From Bacillus sp. ISL-51 (lineage in GTDB: Bacteria > Bacillota > Bacilli > Bacillales > Bacillaceae): a stretch of 64,000 nucleotides of DNA. The position numbers were made by a program, and so were the translations under genes. Location of the stretch: assembly GCF_018613535.1 (NCBI RefSeq), contig NZ_JAGGQB010000005.1, positions 62,001 to 126,000 on the forward strand. Reading direction: 5' to 3'. Below are positions 46,212-56,025 of the stretch, in pieces (the stretch's first letter is position 1; the number at the start of each line of letters is the position of its first letter). The notes beneath the pieces are model-generated. The model ran no database searches, was not told where the DNA came from, and saw only the letters and a list, made by a program, of their open reading frames with translations.

Positions 46212-46943
46212 CTATTCGTTTTCCCACTCAGAAATCCATTTTCTTTGTTCGTCAGTAAGCGGATAGTTTTCAAGAAGATCCGGCCGCCTTAAAAAGGTTC
46301 TCCTGATTGATTCTTTATTCCGCCACTCTTTTATTTTTGCGTGGTTGCCGGAAAGAAGGGTGTCTGGCACTTTTAAACCTTTATAATCTGCGGGCCTTGT
46401 ATAATGCGGATGCTCTAAAAGCCCCGTGCTGAAGGAATCCTCCACGTGGGACGCTTCTTTTCCGAGGACTCCCGGCAAAAGCCTGACAACACTGTCGGCA
46501 ATCATCATCGCAGGGAGCTCTCCTCCCGTCAGCACAAAGTCTCCGATCGAGATTTCATCTGTTGCGAGGTGCTCCCGGATGCGTTCATCATACCCTTCAT
46601 AGTGGCCGCAGATAAACATCAAATGCTCCTCGCGCGCCAGCTCCTCCGCTTTCTTCTGCGTGAAACGCTCACCTTGCGGGCAGACGAGAATAATGCGCGA
46701 CTTAGCGTCTGTATCGGCTGTCAGCTTTTCAACCGCATCAAAGACAGGCTGAGGCTTTAACACCATTCCTGCGCCCCCGCCGTACGGGTAATCGTCAACC
46801 GTTTGGTGCTTATTATCAGAAAAGGCCCGGAAATTAATGACGTCAAAGCGCACCGCTTCTTTTTCCTGCGCTTTCAGCAGGATGGATGAGCCGAGCACAC
46901 CTTGAAACATCTCGGGAAACAGTGTTAAAAAGTCGATTTTCAT
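46212..46943 (-). CDS. trmD: tRNA (guanine-N1-)-methyltransferase TrmD
   Basis: A 243-residue SPOUT-class enzyme making m1G37 in tRNAs, which prevents frameshifting. The trefoil-knot SAM-binding segments are present: [24 protein letters not shown] and [15 protein letters not shown] (residues about 58-140). Conserved Asp in RPADYKG near the hinge. The start overlaps the rimM stop by 4 nt. Confidence 0.98.
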   Translation of the reverse strand: MKIDFLTLFPEMFQGVLGSSILLKAQEKEAVRFDVINFRAFSDNKHQTVDDYPYGGGAGMVLKPQPVFDAVEKLTADTDAKSRIILVCPQGERFTQKKAEELAREEHLMFICGHYEGYDERIREHLATDEISIGDFVLTGGELPAMMIADSVVRLLPGVLGKEASHVEDSFSTGLLEHPHYTRPADYKGLKVPDTLLSGNHAKIKEWRNKESIRRTFLRRPDLLENYPLTDEQRKWISEWENE

Positions 46944-47464
46944 TCGTCTATTAACCCTTCCATTACATGAATCTTAATTTTCTTCTCGTTTATATTAATA
47001 TCCTTTACCACAGAAGCAATATACGGAATGAGCGCATCTTTTTTTCCTTTTCTAGCTACTACCCAAACGTCATTAGCCCCCGGTGTCAAAATTTCTCTGA
47101 CTGTGCCGATCAGCTCTCCGTCTTCTGAAACAACCTCGCAGCCGATGATTTCATGAAAATAAAATTCGTCTTCCTCAAGCTCTCCCAGATCTTCTTCCGG
47201 AACTTTGATGATCGCGTTTTTTAAATTTTCTACTTCGTTTAAGCTCGGTCTTTCTTTGAATTGCAGCAGGTGAAACTGTTTATGAAGCCTGTGTGTATTT
47301 ACCGTAACTTTTACAGGCTCCGCCGCACCCTCCATAAACAGATACAGCGTATTGCCGGGCTTGTACCGTTCTTCGGCAAAGTCCGTTTTAGAAATAACCC
47401 GCACTTCGCCTTTAATGCCGTGAGTATTTACAATTTTGCCTACGTTAAACCATCTGTCTGTCAT
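46940..47464 (-). CDS. rimM: 16S rRNA processing protein RimM
   Basis: A 174-residue 30S maturation factor that binds S19. The N-terminal beta-barrel has [18 protein letters not shown] (residues 5-22) and the C-terminal PRC-barrel has [24 protein letters not shown] at 47464 (MTDRWFNV) is chosen; an earlier in-frame start at 47488 lies across the ribosome binding region GAGGTGATG. Gap to ylqD is 4 nt. Confidence 0.97.
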   Translation of the reverse strand: MTDRWFNVGKIVNTHGIKGEVRVISKTDFAEERYKPGNTLYLFMEGAAEPVKVTVNTHRLHKQFHLLQFKERPSLNEVENLKNAIIKVPEEDLGELEEDEFYFHEIIGCEVVSEDGELIGTVREILTPGANDVWVVARKGKKDALIPYIASVVKDININEKKIKIHVMEGLIDE

Positions 47465-47468
47465 ATCA

Positions 47469-47855
47469 TCACCTCGGGCGAATTTCAATTACTACCCCGT
47501 CTTTTATGACGATGGTATTTGCCGCTGTTTTTTCATGCCAGTTATCACCGACTTCAATCGAAAGCAGCGCATCGATTTCCTTTTCCTTCACTTCGCTTCC
47601 AAGCGGCAGTGTGTGTGTCTGGCCCATCTGGAAATCGATCATTTTGATTTTGTCTTGTCTTTTTTCAATGGCTTTTTTAAAAGATTCCGCCACATCCGGA
47701 TTCTGCTGATCTTTTTCATGTTTTCTAAGCTGAAAATAGAGCTGGCTGCATTCTCGTTCAAGCATTTGCTTTTTTTCTGCAAAAGAGGCTAAAAGCTTTT
47801 CCTTACTTTGCTCGGTCAGAACCTGCATAACGGTTACCCTGTGAATAATCTGCAT
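47469..47855 (-). CDS. ylqD: YlqD, coiled-coil protein of unknown function
   Basis: A 128-residue protein: a predicted coiled coil (about 15-75, Lys/Glu/Gln-rich, [14 protein letters not shown]) and a short C-terminal beta-rich part ([25 protein letters not shown]). No catalytic motif is seen. ATG at 47855 (MQIIHRVTV) follows GGGGAGTCTGGTCCT; the frame is open to 48161 but that part runs through a terminator and khpA. It lies between khpA and rimM in most Bacilli, suggesting a link to ribosome or RNA maturation, which is only inference. Confidence 0.85.
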   Translation of the reverse strand: MQIIHRVTVMQVLTEQSKEKLLASFAEKKQMLERECSQLYFQLRKHEKDQQNPDVAESFKKAIEKRQDKIKMIDFQMGQTHTLPLGSEVKEKEIDALLSIEVGDNWHEKTAANTIVIKDGVVIEIRPR

Positions 47856-47912
47856 AGGACCAGACTCCCCACTTTTCCAACATATTCTGTTCATTTGCTT
47901 TTTTTTACGTGT

Positions 47913-47946
47913 AAAAAAAGGGGAGGTGCCGGCCCTCTCCCTTTTA
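47913..47946 (-). terminator. Intrinsic terminator after khpA
   Basis: On the minus strand AAAAGGGAGAGG and CCTCCCCTTTT form a stem around GCCGGCA, followed by a TTT run. It begins within the khpA stop codon. It splits rpsP-khpA from ylqD-rimM-trmD, probably as a partial terminator, because no promoter is obvious for ylqD. Confidence 0.85.
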
Positions 47947-48188
47947 GTCAAATATCTCAAATTGAACTCTCTTAGAAGACTGTGCGCCAGCTGCAAAAAC
48001 AACGGTTCGAATCGCTTTTGCAGTCCGGCCTTGCTTTCCGATAATTTTACCGGTATCTGACTCATTGACAGATAAGCGAAGCGCAATCTTTTGATCGGTC
48101 TCTTCTTTTGTGACCCGGATGTCTTCCGGATGGTCGACAAGCGGAGCCACAACACTGACAATCAAATCTTCCAAGTGTTGATCAGTCA

Positions 48189-48189
<1 letters not shown>
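47944..48189 (-). CDS. khpA: KH-domain RNA-binding protein KhpA (YlqC)
   Basis: An 81-residue single KH domain with GxxG loop in GKIIGKQGRTAKAIRTVV (about residues 42-59). In related Firmicutes it pairs with KhpB (Jag) and binds many RNAs, affecting cell elongation. It overlaps the rpsP stop by one base and is thus translationally coupled to S16. Confidence 0.95.
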
Positions 48190-48485
<296 letters not shown>

Positions 48486-48498
48486 TCAACAAGATAGT

Positions 48499-48527
48499 AT
48501 ATTAACAATGATAAAAGTGTTTGTAAA
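48499..48527 (-). promoter_or_regulatory. Candidate SigA promoter of rpsP
   Basis: -35 TTTACA (48522-48527), 17-nt spacer, -10 TAATAT (48499-48504) on the minus strand. A TATACT next to it is an alternative -10 with longer spacing. It lies in the 105-nt gap after ffh. Confidence 0.55.
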
Positions 48528-48566
48528 GTGTTTTTTCTTAACAACGGTTTTATCATGTATAACCGA

Positions 48567-49907
48567 TTACATAAAAGGTAATTTAAAGCCTTTTTTCTTC
48601 CCTTTTGACATGTTTGTCATTTGCTTCATCATTTTTTTCATTTCCTCAAACTGCTTTAAAAGACGGTTGACTTCCTGAACGGATGTTCCGCTTCCTTTCG
48701 CAATCCGCTTGCGCCGGCTGGCATTGATGATATCCGGCTGTTCTTTTTCAAGAACAGTCATTGATTTAATGATCGCTTCTACATGATTAAGCTGTTTTTC
48801 ATCCACTTGGATGTTTTTTAAGCCCTTCATTTTGCCTGCGCCGGGCATCATTTGCAGCAGTTCGTCAAGAGGGCCCATGTTTCTGACCTGACCGAGCTGC
48901 TCCAAAAAGTCGTCCAATGTGAAGCTCATCGTCCTCATTTTTTGTTCAAGCTCTTTGGCTTTGTCTTCATCGACTGTCGCCTGAGCTTTTTCGATCAAGG
49001 TTAACACGTCGCCCATTCCGAGAATCCGGGAAGCCATCCGTTCAGGATGGAACGCTTCAAGCGCGTCGAGTTTTTCTCCCAATCCCGCAAACTTAATCGG
49101 CGTGTTTGTCACTGCGCGGATAGAAAGCGCCGCGCCGCCGCGGGTATCCCCGTCAAGCTTCGTCAATACCACACCGGTTAATCCGAGCTGATCATTGAAG
49201 CTTTTGGCGACGTTTACCGCATCCTGACCGGTCATTGAGTCTACGACAAGGAACATTTCCTCAGGATTTGCGACTTCCTTCACGCCGGCGAGCTCATCCA
49301 TCAATTCATGATCAATGTGCAGGCGTCCGGCGGTATCTATAATCACATAATCATAGTGCTCTTCCTTCGCTTTTTCAATCGCCTGTTTAGCGATTTCCAC
49401 CGGGCTGACCTGATCGCCGAGTGAAAAAACGGGCATATCAAGCTGTTTCCCCAGTGTTTCCAGCTGCTTGATCGCAGCGGGGCGGTAGATATCCGCAGCT
49501 ACGAGCAGCGGTTTGCGATTATGCTTTTTACGCAGCAGGTTGGCAAGCTTCCCCGTGGTTGTCGTTTTACCGGCACCTTGGAGCCCGACCATCATAATAA
49601 CGGTCGGCGGGCGTTTGGCAACGGCGATTTTGCTCTCTTCGCCGCCCATCAGCTCAGTAAGCTCTTCTTTTACAACTTTAATAACCTGCTGTCCGGGTGT
49701 CAGACTCTTCATGACGTCTTGCCCGACGGCCCGTTCACTTACTTTTTTCACAAAATCCTTTACGACTTTAAAGTTAACGTCAGCCTCAAGAAGTGCAAGA
49801 CGAACTTCACGCATCATCTCTTTCACGTCTTGTTCGCTGACTTTTCCTTTTCCGCGGATTTTTGAAATCGTCTTTTGCAGTCGGTCGGCTAATCCTTCAA
49901 ATGCCAT
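48567..49907 (-). CDS. ffh: Signal recognition particle protein Ffh
   Basis: A 446-residue SRP GTPase. N domain (to about 85), G domain with GLQGAGKTTTTGKLA near residue 106, DTAGRLHIDHELMDEL, and TKLDGDTRGG; then the Met-rich M domain (from about 300), ending with a run of FEEMKKMMKQMTNMSKGKKKG, which binds signal peptides and 4.5S-type RNA. It follows ylxM by 13 nt, an arrangement in which YlxM modulates Ffh activity. Start ATG follows AGGAGGCGGCAA. Confidence 0.98.
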   Translation of the reverse strand: MAFEGLADRLQKTISKIRGKGKVSEQDVKEMMREVRLALLEADVNFKVVKDFVKKVSERAVGQDVMKSLTPGQQVIKVVKEELTELMGGEESKIAVAKRPPTVIMMVGLQGAGKTTTTGKLANLLRKKHNRKPLLVAADIYRPAAIKQLETLGKQLDMPVFSLGDQVSPVEIAKQAIEKAKEEHYDYVIIDTAGRLHIDHELMDELAGVKEVANPEEMFLVVDSMTGQDAVNVAKSFNDQLGLTGVVLTKLDGDTRGGAALSIRAVTNTPIKFAGLGEKLDALEAFHPERMASRILGMGDVLTLIEKAQATVDEDKAKELEQKMRTMSFTLDDFLEQLGQVRNMGPLDELLQMMPGAGKMKGLKNIQVDEKQLNHVEAIIKSMTVLEKEQPDIINASRRKRIAKGSGTSVQEVNRLLKQFEEMKKMMKQMTNMSKGKKKGFKLPFM

Positions 49908-49920
49908 TGTTTGCCGCCTC

Positions 49921-50253
49921 CTAATCTAATTTCTCAAGCGCTTCAATCAGAGCCGTCATTTCTTTTTCTTCCTGCAAGCCGGAAGCAAGCTCTTTCAGCT
50001 TTGTAAACATCTCTTTACGCTCCTGAAACTTCTTAAAAAGGAGCAGTTTTTCTTCATATTGTTCAAGCATCGCTTCTGTCCGTTTGATGTTGTCGTAAAC
50101 GGCTTGTCTTGAAACGTCATACTCTTCGGCTATTTCACCAAGGGAGAAATCGTCCAAATAATAAAGCGACATATAGCTCTTTTGTTTTGACGTCAACAAC
50201 GACTGGTAAAAGTCAAACAAATAGTTCATTCTCGTCGTTTTTTCGAGCGACAT
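49921..50253 (-). CDS. ylxM: YlxM, SRP-associated winged-helix protein
   Basis: A 110-residue helix-turn-helix protein ([20 protein letters not shown], about residues 31-50) with a sigma-70 region-4-like fold and a helical C-terminus. In streptococci the ortholog binds SRP RNA and accelerates GTP hydrolysis by Ffh-FtsY; the same role is probable here. Start ATG follows AAAGGGGAGAGCTCAA. It begins the ylxM-ffh unit, with a promoter upstream. Confidence 0.92.
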   Translation of the reverse strand: MSLEKTTRMNYLFDFYQSLLTSKQKSYMSLYYLDDFSLGEIAEEYDVSRQAVYDNIKRTEAMLEQYEEKLLLFKKFQERKEMFTKLKELASGLQEEKEMTALIEALEKLD

Positions 50254-50297
50254 TTGAGCTCTCCCCTTTGTTAAGTCAAATCCCTTTACGAAAACTT

Positions 50298-50326
50298 AGT
50301 TTACATGGTTTCAAAGCAACTGTCAA
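50298..50326 (-). promoter_or_regulatory. SigA promoter of ylxM-ffh
   Basis: Consensus -35 TTGACA (50321-50326), 17-nt spacer, -10 TAAACT (50298-50303) on the minus strand. A second TTGACA lies 17 nt farther upstream. Confidence 0.8.
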
Positions 50327-50417
50327 GTTTTTATCTTGTCAATGAAAAGCTGGCCGAAATCCCTTCATTCTCTCTAGAATATTGTGCCGTTTTCATTTTA
50401 TTCCGCGGCTTTCTGTA

Positions 50418-50452
50418 AGCGAAAAGCCGGAGCGCTTTTTGCGCCCCGGCTG
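50418..50452 (-). terminator. Intrinsic terminator after ftsY
   Basis: AGCCGGGGCGC and GCGCTCCGGCT pair (one G-T) around AAAAA on the minus strand, followed by TTTCGC. It ends the rncS-smc-ftsY operon. Confidence 0.88.
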
Positions 50453-50463
50453 AAACCGGCAGT

Positions 50464-51453
50464 CTATTCTTCCGCATTTTCCACTAAGTCTGAAAAGAGT
50501 CCGTATACGTATGACTCCGCATCAAACCGCTGGAGATCATCGACTTTTTCGCCGAGGCCGACCAGCTTGACCGGAATGTGGAGCTCATTACGGATCGCCA
50601 AAACAATTCCGCCTTTTGCGGTTCCGTCGAGCTTCGTTAATGCGATTCCCGTCACATTTGTCGCTTTGGAGAATTCTTTAGCCTGCGCCATCGCATTTTG
50701 TCCTGTCGTCGCATCGAGAGCGAGCAGAACCTCATGGGGCGCGTCAGGCACTTCTCTTTCAATGACGCGTTTTACTTTTTCAAGCTCTTTCATTAAGTTT
50801 ACTTTATTTTGAAGGCGGCCGGCCGTATCACAAATTAACACATCCGCGCCTCTCGCTTTTGCTGCATGTACCGCATCGTAAATAACCGCCGCAGGATCAC
50901 TTCCGGCAGCCTGCTTAATCACAGGCACGCCAGACCGTTCTCCCCATACTTCAAGCTGTTCGATCGCTCCCGCCCTGAATGTGTCTCCGGCAGCCAGCAC
51001 GACTGACTTGCCCTCGTTTTTGAGCTTATGGGCAAGCTTTCCGATCGTTGTCGTTTTTCCGACGCCGTTTACACCGACAAGCAGGATGACATTCAAGCGG
51101 CCGTCCTGAATATTCAATTCAGAAATTTGTTCATCGCCGCTGTTATAAATCTCGACAAGCTTTTCAGAAATAACGGACTGAACTTCCTGAGGATCTTGGA
51201 TATTCTTCAGCTTCACTTCTTTTTTCAGCTCGTCAATCAGCTCCATTACTGTTGTAAAGCCTACGTCCGCGCTGATCAGCAATTCCTCAAGCTCTTCAAA
51301 AAAGTCTTCGTCGACTTTTCGGTAGCGGGAGACGAGATCGTTCACTTTATTTGAGAAAGAGTTTCTCGTTTTTTCAAGTCCTTCTTTAAATTTTTCAGAT
51401 ACGGAGTCTGTCTGTTTCGTGATTTTCTCTTTTAATTTTTTAAAAAAGCTCAT
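50464..51453 (-). CDS. ftsY: Signal recognition particle receptor FtsY
   Basis: A 329-residue SRP receptor GTPase, with a short, charged N-terminus instead of the long acidic domain of E. coli. NG domain: GVNGVGKTTTIGKLAHKL near residue 131, CDTAGRLQNKVNLMKEL, TKLDGTAKGG. It docks SRP-ribosome complexes to SecYEG. It lies 20 nt after smc, and its terminator closes the operon. Confidence 0.98.
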   Translation of the reverse strand: MSFFKKLKEKITKQTDSVSEKFKEGLEKTRNSFSNKVNDLVSRYRKVDEDFFEELEELLISADVGFTTVMELIDELKKEVKLKNIQDPQEVQSVISEKLVEIYNSGDEQISELNIQDGRLNVILLVGVNGVGKTTTIGKLAHKLKNEGKSVVLAAGDTFRAGAIEQLEVWGERSGVPVIKQAAGSDPAAVIYDAVHAAKARGADVLICDTAGRLQNKVNLMKELEKVKRVIEREVPDAPHEVLLALDATTGQNAMAQAKEFSKATNVTGIALTKLDGTAKGGIVLAIRNELHIPVKLVGLGEKVDDLQRFDAESYVYGLFSDLVENAEE

Positions 51454-51473
51454 CTTTCAAACCTCTTTCCTCG

Positions 51474-54400
51474 TTACTGAACGAATTCTTTTGTTTCTTC
51501 CAGTTTCACTGAAACCATCCTGGAGACGCCGGATTCCTGCATGGTGACGCCGTAGAGGACATCCGCTTCTTCCATCGTGCCTTTCCTGTGGGTGATGACG
51601 ATAAACTGGCTGTCGCCGCTGTATTTCTTTAAGTATTGCGCAAACCTGAAGACATTGGCTTCATCAAGCGCAGCTTCAACTTCATCAAGAACGCAAAACG
51701 GCACAGGCCTTACCTTCAGAATGGAGAACAAAAGGGCAATCGCTGTAAGCGCCCGTTCTCCGCCTGACAACAGATTTAAGTTTTGCAGTTTTTTCCCCGG
51801 AGGCTGCGCGATGATGTCCACGCCTGAGTGGAGAAGGTCATTCGGATCGGTAAGCTTCAGTTCGGCGCGTCCTCCTCCGAATAAGGAACGGAACACGTCA
51901 TTAAAGTGAGAACGGATTTGGACAAACGTCTCATGAAAACGCTTCGTCATTTCGGAATCCATCTCTTCAATGACTTGGAACAACGTATTTTTCGCTTCTG
52001 TCAGATCATTTTTTTGCTCTGTTAAAAACTCATACCGCTCATTGACTCTTTCAAATTCATCAATGCTTCCAAGATTGACCGTTCCAAGCTCTTCAATTGA
52101 CAGCTTGATCAGCTTGACCCGTTTTCTTGCTTCTTCAGGTTCTGTTTCGAGCTGATACTTTTCTTTCGCCCCTTCAAAGGATAAGCTGTATTCTTCCCGT
52201 AAATATTGCAGTAAATTATCGAGCTCTACTTCCATCCGGCCCAGCTTTACTTCTTCATCTTTCAGGATGGCTGTTTTTTGCTTGTACAGGCGTTTCATCT
52301 CTTTCAGTTCAAGCTCGTTCGTATCAAGAGCCCGCTGGAGTTTGACACGCTGGTCGCGACGTAACGCAATCAGTTCAATCGTTCTCGTTTTATCGTGCAG
52401 CTTATGCTTTGCCGCTTCTTCAAGCTGCTCTTCCCCGCTCGTGCTTGAGGTCATCTCCGAGGTTAAGAAGCTTAAATCTTCTTTCGTTTCTTTTAAGGCG
52501 AGCTGTGTTTCTTCAAGCTCTTTTTTCAGCCTTGTGAGATTTTCCTCTTCGCTCGTGCATGCCTGTTCTTTTTTCGCTGCGGCCACTTTACATTCTGTCA
52601 GCTCATGGGAGAGCGTTTCTTTTGTAGAGGATTGAGTTTGCTTTTGCTTTGTCAGCCTGTCCATTTCCTCTTCAAGCTCTTTCAGCTGGGTTGACGCTTC
52701 TTGGAGCTGCTCTTCCAATTCCGACTTGCGCATCTGTTTCTCCCGGCTGTTTTCAGTGAGTGACGCTTTCTCCTGATCATAAAGCTCCAAATGGGTATTG
52801 ATGTTTTTTTCGGCGACTTCAAGTTCATACAGCCGGCCTTTTACATCCTGCTGTTTGCTTCTGAAGGCTTCACCGTCTTCACGCAAGCCGGTGAGTGTAT
52901 TCTCAAGTTCCTGAATGGCTTGTTTCAGAGTTTTGACTTCTTTTTCGAGCACGGCCGTTTTTTCTTCCATTTCGGCAAGCCGCGCCGTCACTGTTTCAAG
53001 CTCACGGCTTCGGCCCAGCAAAGAATTGTTTTTCTTTTTCACCGCACCGCCCGTCATAGACCCGCCGGGGTTGACGACATCGCCCTCAAGCGTGACGATG
53101 CGGTAGCGGTGACCGAGAAGCTTGGCCAGTTCATTTGCGCCTTTTAAATTCTCGGTAATCAGCACCGTGCCGAGAAGATTTTGTATGACGTTTCGGTAAG
53201 CCGGGTCATATGTGACGAGCCCGCTTGCTGTGCCGAGAAAAGAAGGATGCCCTTGTGCAACCTGCTCGTCCCGCGATTGCAGCTGGCGGTTTTTAATCAC
53301 CGAAAGCGGCAGAAACGTCGCGCGGCCGAAAGAATTCTGTTTTAAATATTGAATCGCTTTTCTCGCGGACTGCTCATCTTCTGTGACAACGTGCTGCGCC
53401 GCTGCGCCGAGCGCGATTTCGATCGCCGTTTCATATTTTTGTTCGGTGGTGATCAGTTCAAGAACGGCGCCCCGGATTCCGCCGAGCTGCTCCTTCGCTT
53501 TCAGTACTTCTTTTACACCTTGATAAAATCCTGAAAAGTCGCCTTGCATCGTTTCAAGCATATCCTTTTTAGACCTGGCCTGCTGGACAAATTGATATGC
53601 CTGATAAAGCGCGGATTCTTTCTTTTCATATTGGCGTTTTTTCTGTTCATATGCCGTCTGTACATCGCGGTATGTGCCGACCTGATTGTGAATATCTTGT
53701 TCAATACGGGCCAGTTCATCCTCACACGCCGCTTTGCGGACAGAAATGTCTTTGCGTTCTTGGATATATTTTTCGTTATTTGCGGTCAGTCTTGCCTGCT
53801 GGACGGCTGATTGGGACATTTGGTCATCCAAAAGCTGAAGCTCATTCCGAATCGCCGCCTGACCGTTTAACAGCTCAAAGTAATCGCTTTTTAATTGTTC
53901 AATTTTCTCTTCTACGTTTTCGTTGTGCAGACTGAGGGCCTGCTGCTTTTCTTTCACCTGGGCTTTTAATTGTTTTACTTCTGCCCGCAGCTTATCATAG
54001 ACAGCCGACTGCTTCGAAATGCCGGCCTTCAGTTCGGTTTCTTTTTTTTCATAGTGCGTAACCGCTTCCTCAAGCTGTTCTTGGTTTTGTGCGGCGTTTT
54101 TTTTGCGTTCTTTCAGCACTTCTTTCCGGCCTTCGAGCTTCTCAAGCTCTTCACTTGTCACAAGCAGAACCTGCTGCAGTTCGTTTACTGATTCGTCAAG
54201 AGCGTGAATTTTATCCCGCGTCTCTTCAATCAGCGCTTCTTTGGCTGATATCGCGGACGATTCCGCAAGCTCTTCTTCTTTTGCCGTCTGTACTTTTTCT
54301 TTTAAGCCGGTCCATTTGCCATGCAGCTCTTCGATATCAAAAGCAGTGAGGGCAATTTCAACGTGCTCAAGCTCTTTCTTTTTCTCTAAATAATCTTTGG

Positions 54401-55034
54401 CGATAGACGCCTGGATTTTAAGCGGTTCGACCTGGCCTTCAAGTTCGTGAAGAATATCTTCCACCCTGTTTAAGTTATCCTGCGTCTCAAACAGCTTGTT
54501 TTCTGCTTTTTTCTTTCTTGTTTTATATTTCAGCACTCCGGCCGCTTCTTCAAAAATACTGCGGCGGTCTTCTGCCTTGCTGCTGAGAATTTCTTCGACT
54601 TTCCCTTGGCTGATAATGGAAAACGCTTCTTTTCCGAGCCCGGAATCCATAAATAAATCGATGATATCCTTCAGACGGCACTGCTGGTTGTTAATGAGAA
54701 ATTCACTTTCTCCTGACCGGTACACCCGTCTCGTCACACTGACTTCGTGAAAATCAATCGGCAGAAAGTGATCTTCATTATCAAGCGTCAAAGTAACTTC
54801 AGCAAGATTCAGCCGTTTGCGCGAGTCACTTCCGGCAAAAATAATGTCCTCCATTTTCCCGCCCCGAAGCGAGCGGGCCGATTGTTCGCCCAGCACCCAG
54901 CGGATCGCTTCCGTAATGTTGCTTTTTCCGCTTCCGTTCGGTCCGACAACGGCCGTGACGCCTTTCACAAAGTCAACGGAGATCCGTTCTGCAAATGATT
55001 TAAATCCTATAACGTCTAAACGTTTGAGGAACAT
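51474..55034 (-). CDS. smc: Chromosome segregation ATPase SMC
   Basis: An 1186-residue condensin ATPase. N-terminal head with Walker A VGPNGSGKSNITEAIRWVLGE (residues 31-51, given by GPNGSGKS), two long coiled coils (about 165-500 and 670-1000), a hinge domain near 510-660 (GAVLELITTEQKYETAI to GGAVKKKN), and the C-terminal head with the signature LLSGGERALTAIALLF and Walker B PFCVLDEVEAALDEAN. It works with ScpA and ScpB, encoded elsewhere. Start ATG follows AAGGAGGATCTAAG. Confidence 0.98.
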   Translation of the reverse strand: MFLKRLDVIGFKSFAERISVDFVKGVTAVVGPNGSGKSNITEAIRWVLGEQSARSLRGGKMEDIIFAGSDSRKRLNLAEVTLTLDNEDHFLPIDFHEVSVTRRVYRSGESEFLINNQQCRLKDIIDLFMDSGLGKEAFSIISQGKVEEILSSKAEDRRSIFEEAAGVLKYKTRKKKAENKLFETQDNLNRVEDILHELEGQVEPLKIQASIAKDYLEKKKELEHVEIALTAFDIEELHGKWTGLKEKVQTAKEEELAESSAISAKEALIEETRDKIHALDESVNELQQVLLVTSEELEKLEGRKEVLKERKKNAAQNQEQLEEAVTHYEKKETELKAGISKQSAVYDKLRAEVKQLKAQVKEKQQALSLHNENVEEKIEQLKSDYFELLNGQAAIRNELQLLDDQMSQSAVQQARLTANNEKYIQERKDISVRKAACEDELARIEQDIHNQVGTYRDVQTAYEQKKRQYEKKESALYQAYQFVQQARSKKDMLETMQGDFSGFYQGVKEVLKAKEQLGGIRGAVLELITTEQKYETAIEIALGAAAQHVVTEDEQSARKAIQYLKQNSFGRATFLPLSVIKNRQLQSRDEQVAQGHPSFLGTASGLVTYDPAYRNVIQNLLGTVLITENLKGANELAKLLGHRYRIVTLEGDVVNPGGSMTGGAVKKKNNSLLGRSRELETVTARLAEMEEKTAVLEKEVKTLKQAIQELENTLTGLREDGEAFRSKQQDVKGRLYELEVAEKNINTHLELYDQEKASLTENSREKQMRKSELEEQLQEASTQLKELEEEMDRLTKQKQTQSSTKETLSHELTECKVAAAKKEQACTSEEENLTRLKKELEETQLALKETKEDLSFLTSEMTSSTSGEEQLEEAAKHKLHDKTRTIELIALRRDQRVKLQRALDTNELELKEMKRLYKQKTAILKDEEVKLGRMEVELDNLLQYLREEYSLSFEGAKEKYQLETEPEEARKRVKLIKLSIEELGTVNLGSIDEFERVNERYEFLTEQKNDLTEAKNTLFQVIEEMDSEMTKRFHETFVQIRSHFNDVFRSLFGGGRAELKLTDPNDLLHSGVDIIAQPPGKKLQNLNLLSGGERALTAIALLFSILKVRPVPFCVLDEVEAALDEANVFRFAQYLKKYSGDSQFIVITHRKGTMEEADVLYGVTMQESGVSRMVSVKLEETKEFVQ

Positions 55035-55108
55035 CTTAGATCCTCCTTATCGTATAAGTATCTCAATATTATCATAATCACACGCTTATATCAGTCGGCA
55101 AACATACT

Positions 55109-55141
55109 GAAATCCCCCTAGGAGATACAGGGGGATTTTAT
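55109..55141 (-). terminator. Hairpin terminator between rncS and smc
   Basis: AAAATCCCCCT and AGGGGGATTT form a perfect stem around GTATCTCCT on the minus strand; only a short T stretch follows. It starts at the rncS stop. Likely a partial terminator, since smc lies 104 nt downstream. Confidence 0.7.
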
Positions 55142-55887
55142 TGTTTCATATGGTGTTTTTGCAATTTTGCAAGAGCTTCCTGTGCTGCGTGCTGCTCGGC
55201 TTCTTTTTTGGAGCGGCCGTTGCCGATACCGAGCGCTTCGCCTTTAAGAGAGACGATGGCTTCGAATTCCCGGTTATGGGCAGGCCCTTTTTCATTGAGT
55301 ATTTTGTACTCAAGCGACCCTTTTCCGTCCCGCTGTACAAATTCTTGAAGCTGGCTTTTAAAATCCATCACATGAGAAAAAGCACCATCGTTTATTTTAG
55401 GGAATACATAAACTTTTAGGAATTTCTGAACCGGCTCAAGGCCCTGATCCAGGTACAACGCGCCGATAAACGCCTCAAACACATCCGCTAAAAGCGCCGG
55501 ACGCTTTCTGCCGCCCGTCATCTCTTCTCCTTTTCCCAGCAGCACGAGGTCGCCGAAGGACAATTCGTGGGCAAGGGAAACGAGTGACGGCTCGCATACG
55601 ATAGCGGCTCTCAGCTTCGTCAAATCTCCTTCACTCATGGCCGGATATTTGGCAAATAAGAATTGGGAGATCGTCAGTTCCAAAACAGCGTCACCTAAAA
55701 ATTCAAGCCTTTCGTTATCTTCATACGGCTTTTTCCGATGCTCATTCACATAAGATGAATGTGTAAATGCTTGATACAAAAGTTTCTCGTTTTGAAAATG
55801 AACCGAAATCCGTTCTTGAAACTCTTTAAATTGCTCTATTTTTTTATAGAACTTTTTTTTATCTTTAAAATGTGAGTGTTTTGACAT
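55138..55887 (-). CDS. rncS: Ribonuclease III
   Basis: A 249-residue double-strand-specific endonuclease. Catalytic signature [14 protein letters not shown] near residues 60-73, second acidic pair in [14 protein letters not shown], and a C-terminal dsRBD with [18 protein letters not shown]. The start is ATG at 55887 (MSKHSHF) after TATGGAGGTTACT; a longer open frame to 55977 runs over a hairpin and is rejected. It processes rRNA, scRNA and antisense duplexes. Confidence 0.97.
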   Translation of the reverse strand: MSKHSHFKDKKKFYKKIEQFKEFQERISVHFQNEKLLYQAFTHSSYVNEHRKKPYEDNERLEFLGDAVLELTISQFLFAKYPAMSEGDLTKLRAAIVCEPSLVSLAHELSFGDLVLLGKGEEMTGGRKRPALLADVFEAFIGALYLDQGLEPVQKFLKVYVFPKINDGAFSHVMDFKSQLQEFVQRDGKGSLEYKILNEKGPAHNREFEAIVSLKGEALGIGNGRSKKEAEQHAAQEALAKLQKHHMKQ

Positions 55888-55952
55888 AGTAACCTCCATA
55901 GGCACATCAGGTTCACCGCGCTCCTCACCATAAACGGAATCGGCAGCGCGCA

Positions 55953-55967
55953 CAGCGTCATACGCTG
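55953..55967. repeat. Palindromic hairpin in the rncS leader
   Basis: CAGCGT and ACGCTG arms flank three bases (CAGCGTATGACGCTG on the minus strand), 66 nt before the rncS start. The leader of RNase III genes is autoregulated by cleavage in E. coli; whether this hairpin does anything similar is unknown. Confidence 0.35.
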
Positions 55968-55987
55968 ATAACCGCACGATTAAAGGG

Positions 55988-56015
55988 CTAAAGCCCCGCG
56001 GTTAGGCGGGACTTT
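55988..56015 (-). terminator. Hairpin after acpP
   Basis: AAAGTCCCGC and GCGGGGCTTT pair on the minus strand around CTAACC, 11 nt after the acpP stop. The following AGCCCTTTAA is not a good U-tract, so termination may be partial. Confidence 0.6.
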
Positions 56016-56025
56016 CAGCATCAGC

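Noticed and set aside
47856-48161. N-terminal extension of ylqD by 102 codons
   Set aside because: It would read through the khpA terminator and out of frame through khpA; the ATG at 47855 has a suitable ribosome binding site.
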